A stretch of 64,000 nucleotides of DNA from Atopobiaceae bacterium (GTDB taxonomy: Bacteria; Actinomycetota; Coriobacteriia; Coriobacteriales; Atopobiaceae). Positions 26,020 through 35,051 of this stretch are shown here, piece by piece. A program made the position numbers and the translations under genes. The stretch is from contig JAKVOB010000001.1 of NCBI GenBank assembly GCA_022483015.1, positions 1,946,902 through 2,010,901 of the forward strand. Direction: 5' to 3'. The notes below the pieces were generated by a model that saw nothing but the letters and a program-made list of their open reading frames with translations, had not been told where the DNA came from and ran no database searches. Positions within the stretch are counted from its first letter, which is position 1. Each line of letters opens with the position of its first letter.

Positions 26020-26931
26020 TTAGTCTTCCTGTGCATGCTCTGCCACCGCCAAGATAAAACCTGCCAGAGTCTCCGCAGAGTTGACCACGAGGAGTGCATG
26101 ATAGTCCTTGATGAGAATCCGTCGACTTCCTAAACCATGGGAATCGCTGCATATGTTTCTCATTGACCCAACAGCCGACACGATCTTCTCGAGCCCCGAG
26201 ATGAGCTCATTGGTTCTCTTATCCATTTTCTTGTCCGCGTGCATGTCGTACAGGTCTTTGACCTGCTTATAGAGCGTTCCGATATCGCCCTTGTCTGAGG
26301 GGGTCCTCCCTTTGAGCTCTATCACGTGGCAGAATGTCTCTTCCAGAAGGGTGCGTGACTTTGTAACGGCGCTATCAAACCGGCCAGCTGCAACATCGGC
26401 CTGTGCTCGAGAAGAGAGTTCACGGATATAGTCGCTATTTACCTTGCTTAGCATCGGGGTAGCGACCGGTGAGGGGTTGTTCCGGTCCACCACGCAAAAA
26501 CCGTTGCCAACGTTGCGAAGCTCATGACCGCCATAGATGAGACGGCGATTTATCTCATCCACAGCTCTCTTGACAATGCACGCATGGGCAGGCTCGAGGT
26601 CCTCGGAAGGGACATGCGATAACTGATCTGCAAAGCCCTGTCCGTTGAAGAAGCAGCGCAGGAGGTTGGAGAATCTTCCAACCTTGATGGCATACCTCAT
26701 GAGCTCGTCCACGTATTCCCAACGGCTTGAGCCCCCGTATTCCATGGGAAGTCCGAACTTATTGGATAGGCTCACGATATCCAGACCAGATAGATACGGC
26801 ATCTTCAGGTCGTGGCCTCCTTCCTCGCCAAGAGATGTGTCTCCGTCAAGAATCGCGTAGACGTCCTTGCTAAGTAGGAGACGGTTAGGATCAGAGGGAC
26901 CTCCTCTTGTATCCGATTTACCTCCAGCCAT
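26020..26931 (-). CDS. Abi-C family abortive infection protein
   Basis: 303 residues from ATG 26931, chosen for GGAGGAG six bases upstream; an earlier in-frame start would overlap the helicase gene. The C-terminal half (DFDSAVTKSRTLLEETFCHVIELKG-like AAGRFDSAVTKSRTLLEETFCHV, then TLYKQVKDLYDMH and NICSDSHGLGS) matches the abortive infection C-terminal domain PF14355, helical and with a conserved SDxHG. The N-terminal half is unassigned. It is the last gene of a four-gene leftward operon with the split methyltransferase and helicase, 28 bases after the helicase stop. It may be the suicide arm of that system; the mechanism is unknown. Confidence 0.78.
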   Translation of the reverse strand: MAGGKSDTRGGPSDPNRLLLSKDVYAILDGDTSLGEEGGHDLKMPYLSGLDIVSLSNKFGLPMEYGGSSRWEYVDELMRYAIKVGRFSNLLRCFFNGQGFADQLSHVPSEDLEPAHACIVKRAVDEINRRLIYGGHELRNVGNGFCVVDRNNPSPVATPMLSKVNSDYIRELSSRAQADVAAGRFDSAVTKSRTLLEETFCHVIELKGRTPSDKGDIGTLYKQVKDLYDMHADKKMDKRTNELISGLEKIVSAVGSMRNICSDSHGLGSRRILIKDYHALLVVNSAETLAGFILAVAEHAQED

Positions 26932-26959
26932 CGACGACTCCTCCGTGGTAACGGCCTTC

Positions 26960-29900
26960 CTATCCCTCGAGCTTGTTCCCGAACGTCTCATCGACGAACT
27001 CCGCCAGCTTGCCCTCCGTAGCCAGCTTCGTCGAATCGGCCATGACGAAGTTCGTCTTGCAGCCCTTACCGATTTCGTTGTCGAAGCCGAGGATGAAGTG
27101 TGTGGCTATCTGATAGATGATCTCTGTCGGGGCGATACCATATACCTGCTTCTCAAGGATGTGCCTCAGTCGCTCGGCGTCATCGGGATACAGTTCCTGC
27201 ATCTTCTGACTGTTGTAGAGCCGCGTTATCACCTCGGTGATGTAAAGGCCCGACTTCATATACAAATCTGCAAAGGTATGGGATGGGTCGTCGAAGCAGC
27301 CGGGATTCTCCTCCTCGAACAAATCGACCATCTGCTTCACCACGTGCTTGGGCGTGTAAATCTGATTCGTCTTCTGTGGTGGAACGTAATCGAAGATGTC
27401 TTCCTTCTTCGAGTCATCGAAGTAGTTCGCGAGCTCGGTACGCAGGCGGATGAACTCCTTTACCGAGTCGTCAAACACCACGGGATCGAACAGATGACCG
27501 TCAAAGTGCTCGACCTCCCCGGTCTCCTCGCTCGTGAAGTCGCCGCCATCGCGGAGGAAACGGAACTGGTCAACCGAAATGCTAGTTACCTCCTGGAACA
27601 CGTCCGCCGGAATGACAGTGTCGAACGATGCGAGCGAGGTGTCCTGATTCCCATAGGCCATGAGGAACGAGGGGATGGTACGAGAGAAGCCGCGTAGGTG
27701 GTCTCGCACGCCCGTTTCAATGTCCTGCTTCTTCCTCTCCTTCTTTCCCGTCTCGACCTCGCGCACGATGTCCTCGCCAGCGCTCCTGACAAGCTCGTCG
27801 CGCGAGCTCTGGAGGGTGGTGACCAAATCCTGGTATGCCTTGACCTTGCGCTCGTCATGATCCTTGTTGATCGATTCCGATTCTTCGTCGGTTGCGGCCT
27901 GTGCAAGCGCCTCGCTACGCGACTGCTCGATCAGCCTCTTCTGAATCTTGTAGTCACCGACCTGCCTGTTCAGGGTCATCCCTGCGTCAGCCTTAACCTT
28001 TCGCTCAATCCTGTTCTTCTGGGCAGGCCTGAGTTCCTCGCCGTAATCCGACTTCGCGGCTTCGACGAGCGGTACGGAGACGTTGCTGACAAAGGCCTCC
28101 TCGAGCCTGTCGAGAAGTTCGGCGTCGTCGTCCGTGTCGACGTGGTCCTTGATGATTTCCTCGATATCCTGCTCCAGGTCCTCGGACACGTCGCCATAGA
28201 CCTTATCGCCAAAGAGGTCCGCTGCCTTCCCGATGACCTGCTCCTCCGGTATCTCCACCTCACCGTCGTCATTGATGCTCAGATCAGTGGCAGTGCCCCC
28301 GTTGATCCCCAGGTCCTTATCTGGCTCCTTGATGGGATGGAGCTGCCCGATGATGGCCAGCACCTCGGAGGGTGCGTGGAATACGTTGCTTATGTTCTGG
28401 AAGAGGAAGTCGCTCATGAAGCCACGCCTCACCACCTCACGCGAGCGGATCCTACGTGGTATGGAGAGCACCTTCTCCGCATCGAGCTCGACCATCTCAC
28501 CTTGATCGTCCTCCCCTATGACCGGGAAGAAGTTCAGCAGGGTGCGGATGTGCTCCTTGCGGGAGTCCATGTCGCCCTTGCCCGCACCGGTGTCCGAGCA
28601 AAGGTCATTGGCAAACTCCTCGAATATCGTGAGCGTACGCGCCGGATCGAAGTCGAAGACGTAGGCGTTCTCCTTGCGGAGGTACTTGCCATCCCTGCGG
28701 AACAGGCATGGGTTTTGTGCACGGAATGCCGCCTGCATGTACAGGGAGGGGCTCTTCATGTTGGACAGCATGAGCACGGCAGTCCACTCGGGAACGGTCA
28801 CGCCCGTGGTCAGTTGTCCGACTGAGAGGGTAATCGTCTTGTCGTTGTCGGCGATGGCCTTGCGCACCTTGTCGAACGACTGCTCCATGGCATCCTGGTC
28901 ATCAATGCGGCCATCGCCAGCCGCAAGGACGATCTCGTACTCGCCGAAGACCGGATGATTCTTGAGCTTCCTCGCCAGCGCCTTGGCGGAGTCCACGCGA
29001 TTGAGCATCCAGAGCGTGTGCTTGAGCTCGCCCCTGAGCTCGGGCGTGGAGAAGGGGTACTTCCTCTGCGTCGTGAGCGCGTCAAGGAACCTGTCGACGT
29101 CCTCGTTGTGCTCGAAGTGGCCATTGGCGCTCGTGGCGAAGAACTCGTTGAGGTCGAAGGCGTACTCCACCGTCTCCCCGTCGATCTCCTTGCCCCGTGC
29201 CACCTCGTCCGTGACGATGTCGGACATCTGGTAGGTGAAGAGGTTGAGCTGTGGCAGGTCGGCATAGGGGTTCGGCAGCTCGGGGTCGTCCCAGTCGCGC
29301 TTGGCCTTCTGCTCGTCGGCATACGACCAGTTGAAGATGGCGTCCTCGTCGAACTTCTCGTTCGCGATCGCCTTGAAGGGCGTACCTGAGAGGTGCAGGG
29401 TGAACTTCCTCTTGATGTGATCGAACGCGACGTCGGTCTTGTAGGTGTCCACGCCCTCGTGCGCCTCGTCGACGACCAGCACGTCCCATTCGAGCTCGGC
29501 CACCTCGTCGAGCTTGTCGTAGGTGCCTCCAAAGCGGATGGAGCCCTTGAGGTCCTGGAGGCTCACGAACTCGATGATCCTCTTAGAGGCGCCAGGTCTG
29601 TTGATATGTTCCAGGTACTCCTCGCGGGTCATGACAAAGGGTTTGTCCACAAGGGCACTGACGCTGCTGACGAAGGAGTACCCCGACTCGGTCCCGATGA
29701 ACTCGACATAGTCGTCGTACCAGGAGTTCGCGATGGCGGGCCTGTTGGTGACTATGAGCACCTTGACGGCGTCGAGCCTCTTGCAGAGGTCATACGCCGC
29801 GAGGGTCTTCCCAAAGCGGGGCTTGGCATTCCAGAGATACTCTCCCTCCTCATGGAGGCGGGCGTAGTCGGCGGTCTCCTCGACGGCCCTCCCCTGCTCG

Positions 29901-30298
29901 GAGCGAAGCGTGTACTCGCTCGCCTCCGGGGTCTCGAGCACGCCTCGGTTCCCCCGATACTCGTAGAAGCGCGAATGGGAGTCGTCCGGCGTGATCTCGA
30001 ACCACTCCGTGCCGGGCTTGTCCTCGTAATCGAGCTTGCGCAAGTAGCTGTGGAAGTCGGTGTCACGGAACGTGTCCCCGCTGCCGTCGTCGTAGACGGC
30101 GTTGCCACGCCACTCGAGCTCGTACACGACATCCGCCGTATGGGTCTGTTGAGCGATGCGGGTACCCACGTCCTGCTCGGTGTACCCGATCTTCGTCCAA
30201 CCGTCATGACGTGCGATCTCCGGAGTCGTATAGGCATATATCTCGGGAACGACACGACTCGAACTCTTGACCAGACCGGTGATGTCCTGTGCGCCCAT
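26960..30298 (-). CDS. GIY-YIG nuclease / SF2 helicase / N6-methyltransferase N-half fusion
   Basis: 1112 residues. Residues about 18-100 look like a T5orf172-type GIY-YIG domain (PEIYAYTTPEI, WTKIGYT, RIAQQ). The helicase core follows: WNAKPRFGKT (about 155-165), VVDEAH (275-280), LHLSGTPFK (302-309), and TTGVTVPEWTAVLML with YMQAAFRAQNP for motifs V-VI. The last 140 residues carry Eco57I-type methyltransferase motif X (IYTPKHVVKQMVDLF), a motif-I-like segment (FADLYMKSGLYITEVITRLY) and VYGIAPTEII, but no NPPY. NPPY lies in the gene just upstream, so the methyltransferase is split. Its ATG overlaps that gene's TGA. Likely a translocating restriction subunit. Confidence 0.82.
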   Translation of the reverse strand: MGAQDITGLVKSSSRVVPEIYAYTTPEIARHDGWTKIGYTEQDVGTRIAQQTHTADVVYELEWRGNAVYDDGSGDTFRDTDFHSYLRKLDYEDKPGTEWFEITPDDSHSRFYEYRGNRGVLETPEASEYTLRSEQGRAVEETADYARLHEEGEYLWNAKPRFGKTLAAYDLCKRLDAVKVLIVTNRPAIANSWYDDYVEFIGTESGYSFVSSVSALVDKPFVMTREEYLEHINRPGASKRIIEFVSLQDLKGSIRFGGTYDKLDEVAELEWDVLVVDEAHEGVDTYKTDVAFDHIKRKFTLHLSGTPFKAIANEKFDEDAIFNWSYADEQKAKRDWDDPELPNPYADLPQLNLFTYQMSDIVTDEVARGKEIDGETVEYAFDLNEFFATSANGHFEHNEDVDRFLDALTTQRKYPFSTPELRGELKHTLWMLNRVDSAKALARKLKNHPVFGEYEIVLAAGDGRIDDQDAMEQSFDKVRKAIADNDKTITLSVGQLTTGVTVPEWTAVLMLSNMKSPSLYMQAAFRAQNPCLFRRDGKYLRKENAYVFDFDPARTLTIFEEFANDLCSDTGAGKGDMDSRKEHIRTLLNFFPVIGEDDQGEMVELDAEKVLSIPRRIRSREVVRRGFMSDFLFQNISNVFHAPSEVLAIIGQLHPIKEPDKDLGINGGTATDLSINDDGEVEIPEEQVIGKAADLFGDKVYGDVSEDLEQDIEEIIKDHVDTDDDAELLDRLEEAFVSNVSVPLVEAAKSDYGEELRPAQKNRIERKVKADAGMTLNRQVGDYKIQKRLIEQSRSEALAQAATDEESESINKDHDERKVKAYQDLVTTLQSSRDELVRSAGEDIVREVETGKKERKKQDIETGVRDHLRGFSRTIPSFLMAYGNQDTSLASFDTVIPADVFQEVTSISVDQFRFLRDGGDFTSEETGEVEHFDGHLFDPVVFDDSVKEFIRLRTELANYFDDSKKEDIFDYVPPQKTNQIYTPKHVVKQMVDLFEEENPGCFDDPSHTFADLYMKSGLYITEVITRLYNSQKMQELYPDDAERLRHILEKQVYGIAPTEIIYQIATHFILGFDNEIGKGCKTNFVMADSTKLATEGKLAEFVDETFGNKLEG

Positions 30299-31338
30299 CA
30301 GGCCATCTCCTTCACGTGGGACTCGATGAAGGCGATTTCGTCATCATCCAGCCCATACTTCCTGTAGAGCTGCTGATCGATGTCAGAGATGGACTTTGAC
30401 CAATCGATGTCGGATGAGGAGGTGAAGTCCTGGAGAGGTATCGTTCTCCACACTTGAGCAGGACTATGCTGGGTCACTTTCCTGACGCCAAGCAAACACC
30501 GAAAGAACCTAGTCTTGTAGTATTTCCTAAGACTGTCAGCCTCTATTTCCGCTTTAAAAGGTCCAGCATTTAGAAAGGTGTCCGCCGAGCCCTCGCCGGG
30601 ATTGCCGACTATCGGCTCTGCTAGAGATTCACCATACACTCCAGAGTTGTTTGCCTCGGGAATGAACAGCTTATAGGCATCAAGGTACTCGTTGTCTTTA
30701 AGATATCGCCGCTCGATGTAGCGGTATTGCCTTCTACCGCCAAAGCGGCCGAGAAACTTGACAACATCAACTAGCGAATTCCTGTCCTTGGTGAATACGT
30801 TGGGCATCTTTTCCATAAAACTAGATGTTATTTTGGTTCTTGTCCCACTTTCGAGAATTGCCTGTACATTGAGATCATCTCTATACTCCGCAAAGAATGA
30901 CTCCGAAAACTTATAGAGACGTTGAGATCCAAAGATACTATCAAGCTTCCGCTCATGACCAACCCGCTTGTTCACCTTGCTAATAATTGAGTTTAACTCG
31001 GGATAAGCTGTAAACACTTCAATTGGACCGTAGCTTTCATTCGAGTTCCGAATCGTTACTGCTAGACCGCCCTTAATGTCGGTACCGGGAAACACTGCTG
31101 AAGAACTGGACTCATACATGAGTACCTTAAGGTGCTCGTCGCCAAGCATTCGTTCATTCCAAGACGTCAGAGTTTGTCCGGCATTAAAGAGAAACCTTCC
31201 TGGAGTGATGAGCTCAACAATGTCGCCAATTTGATACGCAGCGTCCATGAAGTCGTTGTATATAGGAGGTTTGCGACCGTTGCTATCATTCTCGCCTTGA
31301 TATGGCGGATTTCCGATAACCGCATAGAACTTCTTCAT
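30298..31338 (-). CDS. Eco57I-type adenine-N6 methyltransferase subunit (NPPY-bearing)
   Basis: 346 residues starting almost at the catalytic motif: MKKFYAVIGNPPYQGEN (NPPY at 10-13), then DIVELITPGRFLFNAGQTLTSWNERML and DIKGGLAVTIRNSNE, as in Eco57I/TaqI-type enzymes. The second half (QRLYKFSESFF, FGGRRQYRYIERRYL, then LYRKYGLDDDEIAFIESHV) resembles target-recognition and C-terminal regions. It lacks the SAM-binding motif I, which must come from a partner: the helicase C-terminus or the upstream subunit. It follows the upstream stop with a two-base gap and ends in an ATGA overlap with the helicase gene, so translation is coupled. The middle (about 30.5-31.3 kb) is visibly AT-richer than the helicase gene. 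Confidence 0.82.
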   Translation of the reverse strand: MKKFYAVIGNPPYQGENDSNGRKPPIYNDFMDAAYQIGDIVELITPGRFLFNAGQTLTSWNERMLGDEHLKVLMYESSSSAVFPGTDIKGGLAVTIRNSNESYGPIEVFTAYPELNSIISKVNKRVGHERKLDSIFGSQRLYKFSESFFAEYRDDLNVQAILESGTRTKITSSFMEKMPNVFTKDRNSLVDVVKFLGRFGGRRQYRYIERRYLKDNEYLDAYKLFIPEANNSGVYGESLAEPIVGNPGEGSADTFLNAGPFKAEIEADSLRKYYKTRFFRCLLGVRKVTQHSPAQVWRTIPLQDFTSSSDIDWSKSISDIDQQLYRKYGLDDDEIAFIESHVKEMA

Positions 31339-31340
31339 GG

Positions 31341-32312
31341 CTAGAACCCCTTACTCTTCAGCGACGCATAGGCCTGCGATTGGTTCTCCGTCCAGTCGTA
31401 AATCTGGCAGAGAGGAGCCCGCTCCTCAGGCTCCTCGTCAAGGTCAAAGAAGGACATCTGCTCGTAGTCTGCATCGTCCTGCATGGTCTCTGGTAGCTTG
31501 TCCGAGGGGACAGTTCCGGTCAACCCGTCCATCTGCCAGACGTTCCATGAGATGACCTCGGCAACGGCCATGGACTCGGCATCATCGAGACGTTTGCCCC
31601 ATTTTGTTTCCATGTACTCGGCGAGTGTTTCAAGGACATTGATCCGAGCAAGAAGCAGATTGTCTCCTTGGTACTCATAGCCATAGCTACTCTGCACCGC
31701 CCGCATCGCCCATGTCAGCCAGTCCTCATAGGTGTCAGTATTCTCGGCGACCACTCGCAGCTTCCGATCCAGAAAGCCGATGCGTCGCTTCACAGGCAAC
31801 ATATCACCAGTCACCGTGTCATAGCGTGAGCAGATGAACGGCGCCTCGCCGCAGGCGATCTCGAGCTTCGGACAATCCACGTAATCACGCCAGGTGCGCC
31901 CCTCTATCTTGCGGAACCGAATCTTTCCGCCAACCGGCTTCCATGAGGTGCCGTCTTGTGAGTTGAACACGTCAGGCCTGCCGAACCAGGCCTCGTCGAT
32001 GTCGTTGTTCATCTGGTTGCACAGCCACGAGGGCGTGAACACCTCGGCACGGCTCCTCGTGCGTCTCGACTGCCTCTCCTGCTCCTTGGCGATGCGTGGT
32101 TTGATGACACCAGAGTTGAGGCCAGAGATGGCATCCGTGGTTATCTCGTCCTGGGCCATGTAGCCTTCGCCGAGAGCCTCATATTCTGAGTCGGCCCAGA
32201 TGATGTTGTGGCCCGTCGTTCTATCCATCAATAGGGCCTCGAGCGCCATCAGCGGATAGGCCTGCTCGACGGCCTCAACAAACCCAACGTTATGTGCAGA
32301 AGGTTCGGCCAT
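31341..32312 (-). CDS. Methyltransferase-like restriction subunit M
   Basis: 323 residues, first gene of the leftward defence operon. RSRAEVFTPSWLCNQMNN (about 87-103) is a motif-X-like start. KLEIACGEAPFICSRYD (149-165) replaces motif I, and RIGFLDRKLRVVAENTD with YGYEYQGDNLLLARINVLETL follows; this is the pattern of proteins annotated restriction endonuclease subunit M. No NPPY/DPPY is present. It likely supplies SAM binding or structural support to the NPPY subunit downstream. It diverges from the mobC gene, so the 290 bases upstream (32313-32606) must hold promoters for both directions. Confidence 0.75.
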   Translation of the reverse strand: MAEPSAHNVGFVEAVEQAYPLMALEALLMDRTTGHNIIWADSEYEALGEGYMAQDEITTDAISGLNSGVIKPRIAKEQERQSRRTRSRAEVFTPSWLCNQMNNDIDEAWFGRPDVFNSQDGTSWKPVGGKIRFRKIEGRTWRDYVDCPKLEIACGEAPFICSRYDTVTGDMLPVKRRIGFLDRKLRVVAENTDTYEDWLTWAMRAVQSSYGYEYQGDNLLLARINVLETLAEYMETKWGKRLDDAESMAVAEVISWNVWQMDGLTGTVPSDKLPETMQDDADYEQMSFFDLDEEPEERAPLCQIYDWTENQSQAYASLKSKGF

Positions 32313-32606
32313 GTGCCAGCTCTCGTCTTCCCCTTCAAAATGAATAATCAGTCCTAAACCTCTTCAGGATACCGCCTATGCCGGACAAATATGCCCCATG
32401 GCATAATCTGCTCTTCACCGTGCAGCGAGTAGCCTATCCGGTACACACAAGTGTGCCGGATAGGTATGCGCTCGCCAGGCTCGCCAACGTCGCCTCGCTG
32501 CCCGCGGCATCCCCTCAGACTGTCGTCCGAGAGGGATCGCCTGCAGGCAACGGCGAGTTGCCCTCGCTGGAAAGCGATGCGGGGGAGGCCCCGCGCCCCT
32601 GGGGTG

Positions 32607-33035
32607 ATGCGAACGGTCGGGAACGAGACAAGGCCGAGACGCCTCTGGCTGCGTCTCTCGGTAGAAGAGGACGAGGCCCTGAAGACGGCCGCGAAGGCAT
32701 ACGGCGTCAACAAGACCGACCTCATACGGCTCTTCACCCACTACGTGCAGACGCCGTCCGCACACCTCCTGAGCGGAGCGCCGGTGGTCTTCGACTACGC
32801 GACGTCGCACCAGATCTCGTATGACCTCAACGCCATCGGGATCCTCTACAACCAGTCCCTCCGCGCCCTCAACACCGTCGCCAAGGCCATGCGCGAAGGG
32901 GAGGATGACCCATCCGAGGCGGTACGGGTGCTCGCCGCCGTCAACGACGACATGGGCTATGTGAGGGATTCCATCGCGTGCCTGAGGGAGGACGTCTCGA
33001 ACCTCTCCGACCGCCCTGAGTTCTTCATCTGGTGA
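32607..33035 (+). CDS. mobC: MobC-family relaxosome accessory protein
   Basis: 142 residues if started at ATG 32607 (MRTVGNETRPRR); the frame is open further upstream but that part looks non-coding. LWLRLSVEEDEALKTAAKAYGVNKTDLIRLFT is a ribbon-helix-helix-like DNA-binding start. YDLNAIGILYNQSLRALNTVAKAM is the conserved MobC (PF05713) core with its NQ..N..A pattern. It binds near oriT and helps the relaxase melt and nick DNA. Its stop overlaps the relaxase GTG, so the two are translated together. The origin of transfer probably lies upstream, between this gene and the defence operon. Confidence 0.8.
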   Translation: MRTVGNETRPRRLWLRLSVEEDEALKTAAKAYGVNKTDLIRLFTHYVQTPSAHLLSGAPVVFDYATSHQISYDLNAIGILYNQSLRALNTVAKAMREGEDDPSEAVRVLAAVNDDMGYVRDSIACLREDVSNLSDRPEFFIW

Positions 33036-34276
33036 GTGCCATGCCATACGTCAAGGCGATATCGGGACATACAGGACTTGGTGGTGCAAGACGCTACCTC
33101 GAGCATGACGGTCGTGCCCTTGCCAAGGACTTCATCGAGCTCGCGGCACCCGTGATCGACGACACCGAGACGGGACTCCCCTGCTACGGGGACTATCCCT
33201 GGGACGTCGTCATGGACAGAAGGCGTGCAGCCGAGGGGAACGACACCGCCTGGCGAGGCAGGAGGGCTCGTACCTACAAGCACTACATCGTCTCCCCCGA
33301 CCCCAAGGACAGGATCCCGCTCGACGCGCTGAGGAGGCTCACGACCCGCTGGGCGCGGGAGAGCTTCCCGGACTTCCAGGTCGCCATCGTCTACCACGAC
33401 GACAACGAGAGGCACATCGCGCACGCACACGTGATTGTCAACAATACCAACATCCGGACGGGGAGACGCCTGCAGGACCCCGACCCCGGTGCGTTGAACG
33501 GACGCCTCCAGGCCATCTCGAGGGAGATGGGGCTCGCCCACTTCGAGGGCAGGGTCGATGGCGGGCACCCGGACACCAGGCAAAGCAGCTCCAGGACCAA
33601 CTACCAGAGGGCGAACGTCGGCCACATGGAGAGGGACCTCGTCGCCAAGGGCGCGTACTCCTGGGTGGCCGACATCCGGGCCCGAGTCGACATCGCGAGG
33701 GGCATCGCACGGGATGCGGAGGACCTCAGGGACGTCCTCTCCACGATGGGCGTCACGGTCGAGGACACCAGGAACGGCGACTGGAAGTTCGCGATCTCCG
33801 ACCAGCCGTCCCGATGCGTCACTGGCACGCGACTCGGCACCGACTACCAGAGGTCGAACGTGACCCGCGAGCTTTCGAGCCCACGCAGGACGAAACTCCC
33901 CGAGGACTCCCGGGGGCGCATCGAGGAGATCGCCCGCGACGCCATGGAGGTACGGGACCTGGCCGAGCTCCGTCGCCTCGCCGAGGCCGTGGGCACGGCC
34001 CGGGAGAACCATGCGACATCCCTAGACCAGCTAGACGGCGGAGCGGCAAGGGCCAGGTCGAGGAACGACGAGGAGACCGTACGCAGGATCGCGCGGGTGC
34101 GCGGCTACGCGAGCAGGAACGGCATCCTCCCCGAGCATGACGACGGCTTTGGCAAGGCCCGAGGCGGAATCACCGATGGCACGAACGGCATCGCCCGCAG
34201 GCCAGGAGCGACGAGTGAGAAGGGCAACGCACCCGCACGGCAGCCACGGCGCGAGGAGAGGGGCCAGGAACGATGA
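33032..34276 (+). CDS. MobA/VirD2-type relaxase
   Basis: 414 residues. The N-terminal 200 residues form a relaxase domain: GLGGARRYLEHDGR near the start, TYKHYIVSPDPKD (about 81-93), and the metal-binding three-histidine motif HIAHAHVIVNNTN (128-140). Tyr6 or Tyr22 may be the nicking tyrosine. The rest is charged and helical with repeats of LGTDYQRSNV-like segments. It cuts one strand at oriT, stays bound to the 5' end, and is passed to VirD4 for export. It starts at a GTG overlapping mobC (an ATG nine bases on is possible) and ends in an ATGA overlap with the next gene. Confidence 0.88.
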   Translation: MSAMPYVKAISGHTGLGGARRYLEHDGRALAKDFIELAAPVIDDTETGLPCYGDYPWDVVMDRRRAAEGNDTAWRGRRARTYKHYIVSPDPKDRIPLDALRRLTTRWARESFPDFQVAIVYHDDNERHIAHAHVIVNNTNIRTGRRLQDPDPGALNGRLQAISREMGLAHFEGRVDGGHPDTRQSSSRTNYQRANVGHMERDLVAKGAYSWVADIRARVDIARGIARDAEDLRDVLSTMGVTVEDTRNGDWKFAISDQPSRCVTGTRLGTDYQRSNVTRELSSPRRTKLPEDSRGRIEEIARDAMEVRDLAELRRLAEAVGTARENHATSLDQLDGGAARARSRNDEETVRRIARVRGYASRNGILPEHDDGFGKARGGITDGTNGIARRPGATSEKGNAPARQPRREERGQER

Positions 34277-34782
34277 GGATCGACGTCTCCTACGATGACG
34301 GCAGGCTCGAGTCCCTCGACACCGACAGGTTCACGAGGCCCGAGCCCTTCGCCGCGAAGAGCATGCTCGCCGACTTCACCCTCGCGTTCCGCGAGGACGG
34401 CTCCATGGTCCTCTGCGCCGACTGCTATGACGTCCGGGACATGGAGACCGGTGCCACGGCAAGGAGGCGCAGGGGCTGGTCGTTCCTGCTCATCTCGCGC
34501 GAGGAGGCCCCGCTGGTGCTCTCCGTGGCCGTCGACGGGGTCACGAGGTGGCTCCGCATCGGCCCCGACCTCGCCGACGTGGAGCGCCTGCGAGAGCTTG
34601 GGGCGACATGGCACCCAGGCGGGGGCTCGCTCGCACAGCTCGCGACCTGGCTCCACGACCTCGCCTGCCAGGCGCACCCGGAGCTCCTGGGCACACGGGA
34701 CGGCGAGACGGAGCTCTGCTCCATGCTCGGCATGACGCGGGCGAGCTACGAATACCTGTCCGACCTCGTCGCTATCATCTGA
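34273..34782 (+). CDS. Hypothetical protein co-translated with the relaxase
   Basis: 169 residues; its ATG overlaps the relaxase stop. It is acidic with no membrane span. FTRPEPFAAKSMLADFTLAF, TLAFREDGSMVLCADCYDV and LLISREEAPLVLSVAVDGV suggest a beta-rich fold. I do not recognise a family. The position suggests a mobilisation accessory factor. Confidence 0.6.
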   Translation: MRIDVSYDDGRLESLDTDRFTRPEPFAAKSMLADFTLAFREDGSMVLCADCYDVRDMETGATARRRRGWSFLLISREEAPLVLSVAVDGVTRWLRIGPDLADVERLRELGATWHPGGGSLAQLATWLHDLACQAHPELLGTRDGETELCSMLGMTRASYEYLSDLVAII

Positions 34783-34812
34783 GCCGTCCTGGGGCCGGAG
34801 ACGGAGGAGACG

Positions 34813-34920
34813 ATGCGAAGGGTGTTGGGAGCTCTGGGAAGAGTGCTTCTCGGGGTGATCCTGGTCATGATGAGGCTCATGCGTTGGCTGTTCCGGATGG
34901 TGTTCCGCTTCGTGATGTGA
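34813..34920 (+). CDS. 35-residue Met/Arg-rich hydrophobic small protein
   Basis: ATG at 34813 with GGAGGAG five bases upstream, stop at 34920. The product starts MRRVLGALGRVLLG and ends RMVFRFVM. Six Met and seven Arg alternate with hydrophobic residues, giving a single amphipathic or membrane helix. It follows the mobilisation genes by 30 bases on the same strand. The ribosome site is among the best in the region, so translation is likely; function is unknown. Confidence 0.55.
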   Translation: MRRVLGALGRVLLGVILVMMRLMRWLFRMVFRFVM

Positions 34921-35051
34921 GCGAGCCCGAAACCGTGGGCACCTGGCCCAGCGAGAGTGCAACCGGCCTTCAGAGGGGCTCCTGTTGGCTAGTCTACCTG
35001 CAAGTTCTGGAAACGCCGCATCGACGTGGCAGGGATGCCGCGCGGTCGATG

